A stretch of DNA of 36,081 nucleotides from Methylacidiphilum caldifontis (GTDB lineage: Bacteria; Verrucomicrobiota; Verrucomicrobiia; Methylacidiphilales; CAMAQI01): positions 1 to 36,081 of the forward strand of contig CAMCSM010000021.1 in NCBI GenBank assembly GCA_945877805.1, in the 5' to 3' direction. The notes under the pieces are model-generated. The model was given only the letters and a program-made list of their open reading frames with translations. It made no database searches and was not told the origin of the DNA. Numbering within the stretch: the stretch's first letter is position 1; every line of letters starts with the position of its first letter. Below, piece after piece: positions 7,774-15,115 of the stretch. A program made the translations under genes and the position numbers.

Positions 7774-7820
7774 ATTTTTGTTTTTGGTAAAAGGTTCGCT
7801 TAAGCCTAAAAACAAAAAAC
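7774..7820. repeat. T/A-rich inverted repeat between divergent genes
   Basis: ATTTTTGTTTTTGG (7774-7787) pairs with CCTAAAAACAAAAAAC (7805-7820) across a 17-nt loop. It looks like a terminator without a G+C stem, but both flanking genes are transcribed away from it. The wider gap (7683-7972) holds no other obvious feature. Confidence 0.4.
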
Positions 7821-7972
7821 AAATGAAACTGTATTTTTAAAATTCATAAATCGGAATTCAATGCAATTGATATGGGCTAGAGACTATTTTCATTGATGAG
7901 ATATCCTTGGTTTCGGTCTTTGACCGATTTATGGGTTGTCGAGTTGGTGGGGGATCTCCCATCGAATGGGAT

Positions 7973-8626
7973 ATGAAGATATTTTTAACCTTTTTGATTG
8001 TTGTTGGATTCACTGGATGTGCTTCAACCTCAAGCCCTTCTGTAAGAATCGATCCTGGGGCGGTGATTCAAAAGAATTACGACTACTCCGCTCCTGCCGA
8101 TATCGATCGGCAATCTCGACCGGTCTGGATTCTCCCGATGATGAATCAGGGGTGGGTTCCGGCGAGGATCGATCCACAGAGTGGGGATTGGTTAGGGGGG
8201 CATTATCAGGCGACGATCATTCAAGAGGGACACTGGGCAACCTTGGAGGAGGCGGAGCAATCGGGGCGCCCTTATGTGAGATCGGGAGAGGGGCAACCGA
8301 TCGTTCCCCCGCTATCCTCCGCTGGTTCTTCACAAGGGGGGGCGGAACTTGATTTAGCTCATTTGGAGTCAAGATTGTCTCAGGTGGAACAGGGGCAGGC
8401 GGTGTTCGTGAACAAGGAGGAGGAGGGGGTAAAAAAATCAAACTCCGTGGTGGTCTCCTCGCAAAAGCCGGGAACCGTCGAGCGGCTTGATCTTGGGAAT
8501 CAGAGAAAATTGATTGTTCGCTATCGAGAGAATAATGAGGTCGAGATTCAGTATGGATCGAAGCAGTACGTGCAGAGGCTCCCGCATCCGAATGCGACGT
8601 TGAGGATTACCGTTCCCGAGAAGTGA
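7973..8626 (+). CDS. Predicted lipoprotein of unknown function
   Basis: 217 residues from the ATG at 7973. The N-terminus MKIFLTFLIVVGFTGCAS is a short lipoprotein signal with C16 as the likely lipidated residue, though Phe at -3 is not ideal. The mature region contains RPVWILPMMNQGWVPARIDPQSGDWLGGHYQATIIQEGHWATLEEAE, similar to the short conjugal-transfer or TraV-like lipoproteins of unrelated annotations, but I cannot assign a family. A coiled region (LAHLESRLSQVEQG) and a basic beta-rich tail follow. The frame extends up to a TTG at 7907 without a plausible signal. It is followed 48 nt later by the glycosyltransferase gene. Confidence 0.7.
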   Translation: MKIFLTFLIVVGFTGCASTSSPSVRIDPGAVIQKNYDYSAPADIDRQSRPVWILPMMNQGWVPARIDPQSGDWLGGHYQATIIQEGHWATLEEAEQSGRPYVRSGEGQPIVPPLSSAGSSQGGAELDLAHLESRLSQVEQGQAVFVNKEEEGVKKSNSVVVSSQKPGTVERLDLGNQRKLIVRYRENNEVEIQYGSKQYVQRLPHPNATLRITVPEK

Positions 8627-8674
8627 AGATTTCGATTTATTTATTGGGTTTGAGAGAGTAGTTTTTGTCGCTTC

Positions 8675-9826
8675 ATGGGTTCTAAGATTATTTTGATCAC
8701 GCACGAGTTTGCCCCTTATCGAGGGGGGGTGGCGACCTATTGTGAGGAGGTCGCTCGGGCGGCTGTGGCGTTGGGGGAGGAGATTGAGGTCTGGACGCAG
8801 GGGAGTTCGCAGGGAGATGAGTTGTTTCCTTTTCCTGTGAGACGCTTGCCCGGGGCAGGGAATTTAAGGCCGCTTTCGTTATTTTTATTGATGGTTTCTC
8901 TGGTTTGGAGGACCTCGACGTTGAAACAGGCCCGTGTTTATCTTCCTAGTCGCGGATCGCAGTGGGTGTATCTGAATCTGTATCGACTCTTCGGCTGGAA
9001 TCCCGGCAAAGAGATTATCGTTACATTTCATGGAACGGAGATTCTTCGTTATGCCCGAAATTCCTGGCTGCGGGACTGTTCGAACCGTTTTTTTAGGCAC
9101 GCCGCTCATTTACTCACGACCGCCTCTGCTTATTCGGTGAAATTACTTCATGAGAAGGGATTTGGGGAGTGGACTGCAAATCTTCAGGTGGCGCCTTGTG
9201 CCCTTAAAAAAGATTTTCAACGGATTAACGGAGGCGGAGAAAATGAGGGAGATCAACGGAATTTGCAGGAGTTCCGAATTTTAACCTTAGCCCGAGTTCA
9301 TCCTCGCAAAGGGCAACGGGAGGTCGCAAAGGCGTTAGGCGGGCTCTCTGCGGATCTTCGCTCCCGAGTGATTTATCAAATTGCGGGGAAAGGGGATGAT
9401 GATTATTTGCAGCAGGTTGTGAATCAATGTCGGGGATCGGGGGTTCGTTGCGAAGTTTTGGGTGAGGTTGCGGAGAGTCAAATTGGGGCGATTTATCAGA
9501 ACTGCGATCTTTATGTAATGACGAGTCATTCGCTTGCGGAGAGTGTGGAGGGCTTTGGGATGACTTATTTAGAGGCCGGATTTTTCAAGAAGCCGGTCGT
9601 TGGCTATCGAACGGGGGGGGTGGAGGAGGCGGTCCTTCATGGGCGAAGTGGATTGCTGGTGGAGGAGGGAGATCTTGAGGGATTAACGACTGCGATCGAA
9701 CGGATTCTCCGTGATCCGATTTTGGCGCGTGACATGGGAGAGGAGGGGCATCAACATGCTCTTTCATTTTCATGGGAGAAAACAGCACAAATACTTTTTG
9801 GATCAGGTAAGGAGTTCAATGTTTAA
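8675..9826 (+). CDS. GT4-family glycosyltransferase
   Basis: 383-residue retaining glycosyltransferase of the GT-B fold; the sugar donor and acceptor are unknown. The N-domain has THEFAPYRGGVATYCEEVARA, the usual glycine-rich acceptor loop of GT4 enzymes. The C-domain has the donor-phosphate motif ARVHPRKGQ (R207, K212) and the catalytic-site E-x7-E motif VEGFGMTYLE (E292, E300), then TGGVEEAV. The start ATG follows a possible -10 element TAGTTT (8659-8664). Its end overlaps the plsC start by 8 nt, so a role in making a membrane glycolipid or envelope polysaccharide is plausible but not shown. Confidence 0.85.
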   Translation: MGSKIILITHEFAPYRGGVATYCEEVARAAVALGEEIEVWTQGSSQGDELFPFPVRRLPGAGNLRPLSLFLLMVSLVWRTSTLKQARVYLPSRGSQWVYLNLYRLFGWNPGKEIIVTFHGTEILRYARNSWLRDCSNRFFRHAAHLLTTASAYSVKLLHEKGFGEWTANLQVAPCALKKDFQRINGGGENEGDQRNLQEFRILTLARVHPRKGQREVAKALGGLSADLRSRVIYQIAGKGDDDYLQQVVNQCRGSGVRCEVLGEVAESQIGAIYQNCDLYVMTSHSLAESVEGFGMTYLEAGFFKKPVVGYRTGGVEEAVLHGRSGLLVEEGDLEGLTTAIERILRDPILARDMGEEGHQHALSFSWEKTAQILFGSGKEFNV

Positions 9827-10514
9827 AAAATCTAATTTCTACTACGCGTTAACATGGTTTTTTGGTCGTCCCGTTTTAGATTGGTGGATGAACGTTCATG
9901 TCTCGGGGGAAGAGAATCTTCCGAAATCCGGGTCGGTCTTATTGCTTGCGAATCATATTAGTCATTTTGATCCTCCGCTGGTCGGATACGGGTTGAATCG
10001 TCCGGTCGATTTTTTAGCGAGTGCAGAGTTTTTTGAGAATAAATGGGTGAACCGATTTTTCCGTGCGATTAATACCTATCCCTTTAAGCGGGATCAGGTG
10101 CAGGATCTCACGGCGATGCGTTGGGTACGGACGAGCTTGAACGAGGATCGGGTGGTTTGTATTTTTCCAGAGCGCGGGATTCGTTATGGCAAACAGTCTG
10201 TTTTAGCGGGGAATCTCTTTCCTCCGGGGACCGCAGAGGTCGCCTTTCGTTGGGGAGTGATCGTGATTCCGACGGTCGTTTTAGGGAGCGATCAATTTTA
10301 CACCTTAAAGGCGTGGAAGAACCGTCGGTCGGTTTTTGTGAGTTATTTGCCTGCGGTCCGCCCGAAAGATTTTAAGAGTGCCACGGAGATGAATCAAGCG
10401 ATTGGGGAGTCGATGCATCGTGAGGTGAGTCGTTTGAAGGAGGTTTATGATCTCAACGAGAGCATTATGCCGTTGGCGGCTGAGGAACATTGGGGAAAGC
10501 CGATTCCTGCTTAA
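9819..10514 (+). CDS. plsC: 1-acyl-sn-glycerol-3-phosphate acyltransferase (PlsC-type)
   Basis: 231 residues. The acyltransferase block I motif NHISHFDPP carries the catalytic H-x4-D pair, and block III reads FPERGIRYG where most family members have FPEG, so a glycine is replaced by arginine. The product likely converts lysophosphatidate to phosphatidate at the inner membrane. The frame is open from 9711, but AAGGAG stands 5 nt before the ATG at 9819, and this start overlaps the glycosyltransferase stop by 8 nt, indicating translational coupling. plsY and gpsA follow downstream, which supports a phospholipid role. Confidence 0.85.
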   Translation: MFKKSNFYYALTWFFGRPVLDWWMNVHVSGEENLPKSGSVLLLANHISHFDPPLVGYGLNRPVDFLASAEFFENKWVNRFFRAINTYPFKRDQVQDLTAMRWVRTSLNEDRVVCIFPERGIRYGKQSVLAGNLFPPGTAEVAFRWGVIVIPTVVLGSDQFYTLKAWKNRRSVFVSYLPAVRPKDFKSATEMNQAIGESMHREVSRLKEVYDLNESIMPLAAEEHWGKPIPA

Positions 10515-10544
10515 GTATTTCGATTTGATTCCGATAAAGAGGAT

Positions 10545-10892
10545 ATGATTCGTCTTTTATCTGAGGTTCCTGAGAGAAAAACAAGCCAAGCGATGGCGCG
10601 CTGTATTCTTTTGGGGGTCAGTGGGGTGGTTTCGACTTATTTAATCTGGAAAACAGTTCAATTTTACGCCTCGGAGATCCCTTTATCCTTTCATTTGACC
10701 TGTGGGTTGGTGGAGGGGGTTATCTTGTTAGCGACTTTGACGGCACTTTATCGACTCCGGGTCTCGGGATCGATCTCCCCCTCTGAAAAGCCGAGGAATA
10801 AAGCCCCTCGTGGGAGAGGATTGGTGAAAAGTCCTTTGGTGATGCCGTTGCATTTAAGGAATCAGGAGATGGCATGGTTTGAGCGGAATTAA
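10545..10892 (+). CDS. Small membrane protein of unknown function
   Basis: 115 residues with two predicted membrane helices (about 20-37 and 49-67, the second GLVEGVILLATLTALYRLRV), then a basic, probably cytoplasmic tail. AGAGG stands shortly before the ATG. I do not recognise a family. It sits between plsC and plsY, so a membrane-lipid link is possible. Confidence 0.6.
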   Translation: MIRLLSEVPERKTSQAMARCILLGVSGVVSTYLIWKTVQFYASEIPLSFHLTCGLVEGVILLATLTALYRLRVSGSISPSEKPRNKAPRGRGLVKSPLVMPLHLRNQEMAWFERN

Positions 10893-10937
10893 TTTTACCG
10901 CTTTTCCTTTTTCGTTGTTTCGCTAATCGGATTAGGA

Positions 10938-11567
10938 ATGGAAGAGTGGATATTATTGATTATCGCCTTTGTTTTCGGTTCTTTTCCCTTTGGTTATTGG
11001 ATCGGTCAAAGTCAGGGAATTGATATTCGAGAGCATGGAAGTGGCAATATTGGCTCGACGAATGTCTTCCGAGTGATGGGGAAAAAGTGGGGGGTTCTTG
11101 TTTTTGCGCTCGATTTTTTAAAAGGATGGGGAGCGATCCGTCTGATGCTTCAGTTTTCTCATCTCACCGATCGAGAGATGCTTTCCTCTTGGGCTGTCGG
11201 GGCTGCGATAGCGGTTATTTTAGGTCACAATTATACCCCTTGGTTACGATTTAAGGGGGGGAAGGGAATTGCGACCTCGGCGGGGGTTTTGTTGGCGATG
11301 ATGCCGTGGGCTTTGTGTGTGGGGGTGCTTGCTTGGGGGTTACTGATGAAAGTAACAAAAACCGTTTCGATCGCCTCCCTTGCTTCCTGTATCGTGGTTC
11401 CGTTGTCTGCTTGGTTTTTGTATCCGGGGGAGAAAGTTTTATTCGGATTTGCTGTTGTGGCGGGGGGGATGGGGATTTGGCGTCATCGATCGAATATTCG
11501 GCGCATTATTTCGGGAGAGGAATTCTCCTTTAAAAAAGAGCTGGAAAAACCAGAGAGTGGCTCATGA
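10938..11567 (+). CDS. plsY: Acyl-phosphate:glycerol-3-phosphate acyltransferase PlsY
   Basis: Multi-spanning inner-membrane enzyme that makes lysophosphatidate from acyl-phosphate and glycerol-3-phosphate. All three loop motifs are present: GSGNIGSTN (34-42), GHNYTPWLRFKGGKGIATS (96-114) and HRSNIRR near residue 183. The 209-residue length is typical. The stop overlaps the gpsA start as ATGA (11564-11567). Supplying the substrate enzyme next door makes this a coherent phosphatidate-synthesis unit. plsX is not in the window. Confidence 0.94.
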   Translation: MEEWILLIIAFVFGSFPFGYWIGQSQGIDIREHGSGNIGSTNVFRVMGKKWGVLVFALDFLKGWGAIRLMLQFSHLTDREMLSSWAVGAAIAVILGHNYTPWLRFKGGKGIATSAGVLLAMMPWALCVGVLAWGLLMKVTKTVSIASLASCIVVPLSAWFLYPGEKVLFGFAVVAGGMGIWRHRSNIRRIISGEEFSFKKELEKPESGS

Positions 11568-12448
11568 AGATCGGACTTTTAGGGGCCGGGGCGTGGGGAG
11601 GGGCGATTGGGGAAAAGATTGCGAGCCAAGGTCATTCGGTGATTATCCATCATCATGGGGAATCGAGTTGGAGAGAGAGTTTCGATGCATTGATTTTAGG
11701 GTTGCCGGTACAGCATGTGCGATCGACTTTGAGACGATTTACGGATCCTGAAGTTCCGATTTTGAGTTTAAGTAAAGGGATGGAGATTAAAACCCATCAG
11801 CGGGTCAGTCAGATGATTCTTGAGGTTTATCCCCGTTCCACCTGCTCGGTCTTATCCGGGCCGACCTTTGCCGAGGAGGTGGCCTGTGGATTGCCTGCGG
11901 TTGCGGTGATTGCGAGCGAATGCGATCAGGGAAGAGTCTTTTTTCACGATCTTCTCCATGACTCTCGATTACGGCTTTATAGTTCCTCCGATGTCGTCGG
12001 GGTGGAGTTGGGAGGGGCGCTTAAAAATGTTTACGCGATTGCGGCGGGGGTCTGTCGTGAGCTGAAGTTAGGGGAGAATGCGTGGGCGGGACTTTTAACC
12101 CGCAGCTTAGCGGAGATGACGAGAATTGGAATGAGTCTGGGAGGGAGGTCGGAGACCTTTGCTGGGTTAAGCGGGGTCGGAGATCTGATGCTCACGGCCT
12201 CGAGCGAAAAAAGCCGAAATTTTCGTATTGGACAGCAGATCGTTCGCGGGGGAGCTCTTGCCGATCTCCTTGAGAAGATCGGGGGGGTCGCGGAAGGGGT
12301 CGCGACCGCAAAGGCAATTTATAGCGATGATCGAATCCCTGCGGAGGTGAAGCCAGTGGTGATTGAGGTCTATCGGATTTTGTATGAAGGGAAGTCCCCC
12401 GCTTCGGCGGTGAAGTCGTTGATGGAGCGTGCAAAAACTTCGGAATAA
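11564..12448 (+). CDS. gpsA: NAD(P)-dependent glycerol-3-phosphate dehydrogenase, shortened form
   Basis: Reduces dihydroxyacetone phosphate to sn-glycerol-3-phosphate for phospholipid synthesis. The Rossmann loop GLLGAGAWGGAIG is at 4-16; LSKGMEIKT, LSGPTFAEEVA, GGALKNVYAIAAG (with the catalytic lysine) and the substrate motif TFAGLSGVGDLMLT follow. At 294 residues it is about 30-40 shorter than usual. The missing part lies between beta-2 and beta-4 of the N-domain: HHHGESSWRESFDALILGLPVQ is a compressed version of this region. The reading frame is continuous there, so this looks like a real deletion and not a frameshift. Confidence 0.9.
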   Translation: MKIGLLGAGAWGGAIGEKIASQGHSVIIHHHGESSWRESFDALILGLPVQHVRSTLRRFTDPEVPILSLSKGMEIKTHQRVSQMILEVYPRSTCSVLSGPTFAEEVACGLPAVAVIASECDQGRVFFHDLLHDSRLRLYSSSDVVGVELGGALKNVYAIAAGVCRELKLGENAWAGLLTRSLAEMTRIGMSLGGRSETFAGLSGVGDLMLTASSEKSRNFRIGQQIVRGGALADLLEKIGGVAEGVATAKAIYSDDRIPAEVKPVVIEVYRILYEGKSPASAVKSLMERAKTSE

Positions 12449-12477
12449 AGTGAATGGCTCCTGTCTCTTACCGGTGT

Positions 12478-12993
12478 ATGAAAAAATTAATAGGATTGAG
12501 TTTGGGATTATTTCTTTGTTGGGCTTGTGGACGGGATCCACAAATCAAAAAGGAGACCGTCTCCCAAACGCTTCCGCTCAGTGGAGTTCCCCGTATGGAT
12601 CGAATCGTTAAAACAGATGAAGAATGGCGCAAGCAACTTACCCACGAACAGTTCGAGGTGGCGCGAGCCAAAGGGACGGAGCGTGCTTTTTGTGGCAAGC
12701 TCACCGATCATAAAGAGGAGGGGGCTTATCATTGTGTTTGCTGTGATCTCCCTCTTTTTTCATCGAAGCATAAGTTTCATTCAGGAACGGGATGGCCTAG
12801 CTTTTTTGATGTGATCGATCGAAATAATGTTGCGACCTTAACGGACAACAAATACGGGATGGCCCGCACGGAGATCCTTTGCGCCCGTTGCGACGCTCAT
12901 TTAGGGCACGTTTTTGATGACGGCCCAGCCCCGACAGGATTGCGTTATTGCTTGAATTCGATCTCCATGGTTTTTAAGGCCGATCAGAAATAG
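12478..12993 (+). CDS. msrB: Peptide-methionine (R)-S-oxide reductase MsrB, exported
   Basis: Reduces methionine-R-sulfoxide in proteins. Zinc-binding cysteines are in CVCC (C86, C89) and CARC (C135, C138), the substrate motif HSGTGWPSFF is at 101-110 and the catalytic cysteine is in RYCLNS (C158). The N-terminus MKKLIGLSLGLFLCWACGRD is a short hydrophobic signal ending in Cys. C17 could be lipidated, though Cys at -3 is non-standard, so simple Sec export is an alternative. It therefore probably acts outside the cytoplasm. The frame is open from 12454. No msrA partner is adjacent. Confidence 0.88.
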   Translation: MKKLIGLSLGLFLCWACGRDPQIKKETVSQTLPLSGVPRMDRIVKTDEEWRKQLTHEQFEVARAKGTERAFCGKLTDHKEEGAYHCVCCDLPLFSSKHKFHSGTGWPSFFDVIDRNNVATLTDNKYGMARTEILCARCDAHLGHVFDDGPAPTGLRYCLNSISMVFKADQK

Positions 12994-13020
12994 GAGAGAA
13001 TTTCATAATCGGGATCCCGA

Positions 13021-13045
13021 CCTCTTGCATTGGCGTAAACTTAAG
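13021..13045 (-). repeat. Dispersed repeat A3 joined to a B core fragment
   Basis: The minus strand reads CTTAAGTTTACGCCAATG and continues CAAGAGG. The family A core thus runs straight into the start of the family B core (CCAATGCAAG), without the 45-50-nt interval seen at 6036 and 24364. Confidence 0.6.
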
Positions 13046-13065
13046 GAAAACAACCAAAAATACAA

Positions 13066-13212
13066 TTTTTCACCGCGGGGTAAACGGAGGGTAACGGAGG
13101 AAAATTTGGTTCTTTTTTCGAAATAAACTCAATAAAATTAATTCCAATTTCTCGTTCCTTATAAAAATCAGTATTACCTCCGTTGTCCTCCGTTTACTCC
13201 GTGGTAAAAAAA
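13066..13212. repeat. Inverted-repeat element C2 (about 147 bp)
   Basis: The left arm (13066-13100) begins TTTTTCACCGCGGGGTAAAC; the right arm (13177-13212), read on the minus strand, begins TTTTTTTACCACGGAGTAAA and continues CGGAGGACAACGGAGG. The arms match imperfectly over about 35 nt, and each contains a short tandem GTAAACGGAGG-like unit. The design is the same as C1 at 5072 although the sequence differs. Confidence 0.7.
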
Positions 13213-13262
13213 CGGTCTTTTTTTTGTTAGGTTGCCGTCTCTGCGACCTGTCGGGGCTGTGT

Positions 13263-13276
13263 CATTCCCCATTCCA
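13263..13276 (-). repeat. Short repeat F2 (TGGAATGGGGAATG, inverted)
   Basis: Exact inverted copy of the 14-mer at 5029-5042. Confidence 0.45.
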
Positions 13277-13305
13277 CTGGAAAAGCGGAATAAGTGAGCG
13301 AGGGC

Positions 13306-13339
13306 TTGCCAAGTGGAGGAGATTCCCTCAGGTTTGCGC
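13306..13339 (+). promoter_or_regulatory. Candidate helicase promoter, leaderless type
   Basis: TTGCCA (13306-13311), a 17-nt spacer and CAGGTT (13329-13334), then 5 nt to the ATG at 13340. A GGAGGAG at 13315-13321 is about 18 nt from the ATG, too far for a standard Shine-Dalgarno site. Confidence 0.35.
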
Positions 13340-14869
13340 ATGCCCTTTACAAAATTAGGACTTCCCCAGGAAGTATTAGATAATCTTGCGAAGCTCGGTT
13401 TTCAAAAACCGACTCCGATTCAAGAACAAGCGATCCCCCTGCTTCTCGCAGGCAAAGATCTTCTCGCAACCTCACAAACAGGAACAGGGAAGACCGCTGC
13501 TTTTGGTTGTCCGATCGTTTCACGATTGCTTGCAGGAAAACGAACCGGAATCCGCTGTTTGATCTTGGAGCCGACTCGGGAGCTTGCCCAGCAAGTGGAT
13601 GTGGCGATAAGAACTTATTGCGCCGGAACCCCGCTTCGCGTTGCCGCTTTTTTCGGAGGCGTCGGTTATGGGCCGCAACGGAAAGCACTTCAAATGGGAG
13701 TTGATATTGTCGTAGCGACTCCAGGTCGATTAGAAGATTTTATTCAACAAAACCATATCCGTCTCAATAACGTGGAGATCCTCGTCGTGGATGAGGTCGA
13801 TCGGATGTTGGATATCGGATTTTTACCGGCCGTGAAACGGATTGTTCAAAAATGTCCACCGAATCGTCAAACCGCTGTTTTTAGTGCGACGCTTCAAGGG
13901 CCGATTCGGGATATTGCGATTGGATCCCTTCGTCAAGATCATGAATCGATTGCGATTGAGTCGAAACGCAGTGTTGCGGAGACGATCGAACATGCGATTT
14001 ATTCGATCAATTCAGAGCAGAAATTTGATTTCTTGGCAAAACTACTCGACACCTTAGGTCACGATAAACTCATTATCTTCACTCGTACGAAACACGGGGC
14101 AGATAAAGTATCGCGCAATCTTTCTCGGATCGGTCATGCGACGACGGAGCTTCACTCCAATCGTTCGCAGCGTCAACGGGAGCATGCGCTTGCGGGACTC
14201 AAAGCCGGTAAGTATCGCGTTCTTGTCGCTACGGATATTGCGGCTCGTGGAATTGATATTCGATCGGTTTCTCACGTTATTAATTATGATGTCCCTGAGC
14301 AAGCGGAGGATTATGTGCATCGGATCGGTCGTACCGGACGGGCAGAGGCGACGGGAGATGCTTTGACGTTGGTGACCAACGAAGAGGAGCGGAAAGTGGT
14401 TGCGATTGAAAAACTTTTAAATCAAACGATCACCCGTAAAAAATTAGCGGATTTTCCTTACAAGACCCCTCCTCGAATGGAGACCGGCCGTCCTTCTCGT
14501 GGTGATTCTCCTCGTTCAGGGGGATCTCGTGGAGGCGGCGGCGGTTTTAAGCGTCCTGCTCGTTCGCAAGAAAATCGTGGCCCTCGGGGGCCTCGTCCAG
14601 AACGTTCGGAACGTTTTGAGGGGGCACGCCCTCCAGCGGCACGGCACCAAGAGGATTTTCGTCCCGGTCGTCCAAGCGGCGGTGGAGCAGGGGCTTCCTC
14701 GCATGCGGCTCCGCGTCCTTCTCGTGAAGGGGGTTCCGCCTCTCGTCCTGCGTCAGGTCACTCACGTCCCTCCGGTGGAGGGGGAAGTCGTCCGAGCGGC
14801 GGATCGAGTCGTCCCTCCGGTTCGGGAGGATTTAAGAAAAGTTTTGGAAAACCGCCTCGTCGGGACTAA
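13340..14869 (+). CDS. DEAD-box ATP-dependent RNA helicase, RhlE-like
   Basis: 509 residues. ATP-driven remodelling of RNA duplexes, in ribosome assembly or mRNA decay. Motifs in order: Q motif PTPIQEQ, Walker A QTGTGKT (46-52), EPTRELAQQ, TPGR, motif II DEVD (151-154, with Val in place of Ala), SAT (182-184), DIAARGID and HRIGRTGR. After about residue 385 comes a low-complexity, positively charged tail rich in Gly, Arg, Ser and Pro (repeats of the RPSGGG kind), typical of RNA-binding RhlE-type tails. The start at ATG 13340 is preferred over a GTG at 13313. Cold-induced expression is usual in the family, but no such signal was identified here. Confidence 0.9.
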   Translation: MPFTKLGLPQEVLDNLAKLGFQKPTPIQEQAIPLLLAGKDLLATSQTGTGKTAAFGCPIVSRLLAGKRTGIRCLILEPTRELAQQVDVAIRTYCAGTPLRVAAFFGGVGYGPQRKALQMGVDIVVATPGRLEDFIQQNHIRLNNVEILVVDEVDRMLDIGFLPAVKRIVQKCPPNRQTAVFSATLQGPIRDIAIGSLRQDHESIAIESKRSVAETIEHAIYSINSEQKFDFLAKLLDTLGHDKLIIFTRTKHGADKVSRNLSRIGHATTELHSNRSQRQREHALAGLKAGKYRVLVATDIAARGIDIRSVSHVINYDVPEQAEDYVHRIGRTGRAEATGDALTLVTNEEERKVVAIEKLLNQTITRKKLADFPYKTPPRMETGRPSRGDSPRSGGSRGGGGGFKRPARSQENRGPRGPRPERSERFEGARPPAARHQEDFRPGRPSGGGAGASSHAAPRPSREGGSASRPASGHSRPSGGGGSRPSGGSSRPSGSGGFKKSFGKPPRRD

Positions 14870-14894
14870 AGCCACACTGTTTTGCTTAAGATCG

Positions 14895-14909
14895 GCAAGA
14901 AATCGGTTT
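14895..14909 (+). repeat. Dispersed repeat B3 (partial)
   Basis: GCAAGAAATCGGTTT matches 15 nt of the B core at 17870 and 21445, but the preceding TAAT is missing. It lies between the helicase stop and the SRP RNA terminator. Confidence 0.4.
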
Positions 14910-14925
14910 ATGAGGTTTTTGGCGT

Positions 14926-14940
14926 AAAAAAACCAGAGAC
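14926..14940 (-). terminator. SRP RNA terminator
   Basis: On the minus strand the terminal helix strand GTCTCTGG of the SRP RNA is followed at once by seven T residues (14932-14926). The closing stem of the RNA can itself serve as the intrinsic terminator. Confidence 0.7.
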
Positions 14941-15023
14941 CCCAACAACCCCGGTCACGTTACCGTTGCTTCCTTTCAGATCTGGCGGGGTTGGCGTGCC
15001 GAAACTCTGGCGTCTCTGGCAGT
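14933..15023 (-). ncRNA. ffs: Signal recognition particle RNA (4.5S type)
   Basis: RNA core of the signal recognition particle, which binds Ffh. On the minus strand the diagnostic domain IV sequence CAGATCTGAAAGGAAGCAAC (tetraloop GAAA followed by GGAAGCA) sits at the tip of a long hairpin. Outer pairs are CCAGAGAC (15019-15012) with GTCTCTGG (14940-14933) and CAACCCCG with CGGGGTTG. No Alu-type extension is present, so it is the short bacterial form of about 90 nt. It lies between the helicase and bamD-like genes, divergent from the latter. The 5' end is inferred from the promoter. Confidence 0.88.
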
Positions 15024-15027
15024 GGGG

Positions 15028-15055
15028 AAAGTAGAGAAGAGGGGAAAGATCGCAA
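15028..15055 (-). promoter_or_regulatory. Candidate SRP RNA promoter
   Basis: On the minus strand TTGCGA (15055-15050), a 16-nt spacer and TACTTT (15033-15028), placing the transcript start near 15021-15023, right at the SRP RNA 5' end. It diverges from the bamD-like promoter 25 bp away. Confidence 0.5.
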
Positions 15056-15080
15056 GATCAAAAACGAAAATGCTTTAGGG

Positions 15081-15115
15081 TTGACCCCGTAGGCACTCTC
15101 CCTAGATTTTTGAAT
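15081..15115 (+). promoter_or_regulatory. Candidate bamD-like promoter, leaderless type
   Basis: TTGACC (15081-15086), a 16-nt spacer and TAGATT (15103-15108), then 7 nt to the ATG at 15116. No Shine-Dalgarno sequence is present. Confidence 0.55.

Larger units (their letters stand above)
12994..13339. other. Repeat-filled intergenic region between msrB and the helicase
   Basis: No gene is visible. It holds the palindrome TCGGGATCCCGA (13009-13020), repeat A3 on the minus strand (13021-13045), inverted-repeat element C2 (13066-13212), a T-rich run, repeat F2 (13263-13276) and the candidate helicase promoter. Confidence 0.65.

Noticed and set aside
11624-11720. Frameshift in gpsA explaining the missing segment
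   Set aside because: The reading frame runs without interruption and both flanks are in the same frame; a frameshift pair would be needed and no alternate-frame family sequence is visible.
13490-13810. DEVD in place of DEAD in the helicase as a sign of inactivation
   Set aside because: The two catalytic acids are unchanged and all other motifs are intact; Val at this position is a mild substitution.
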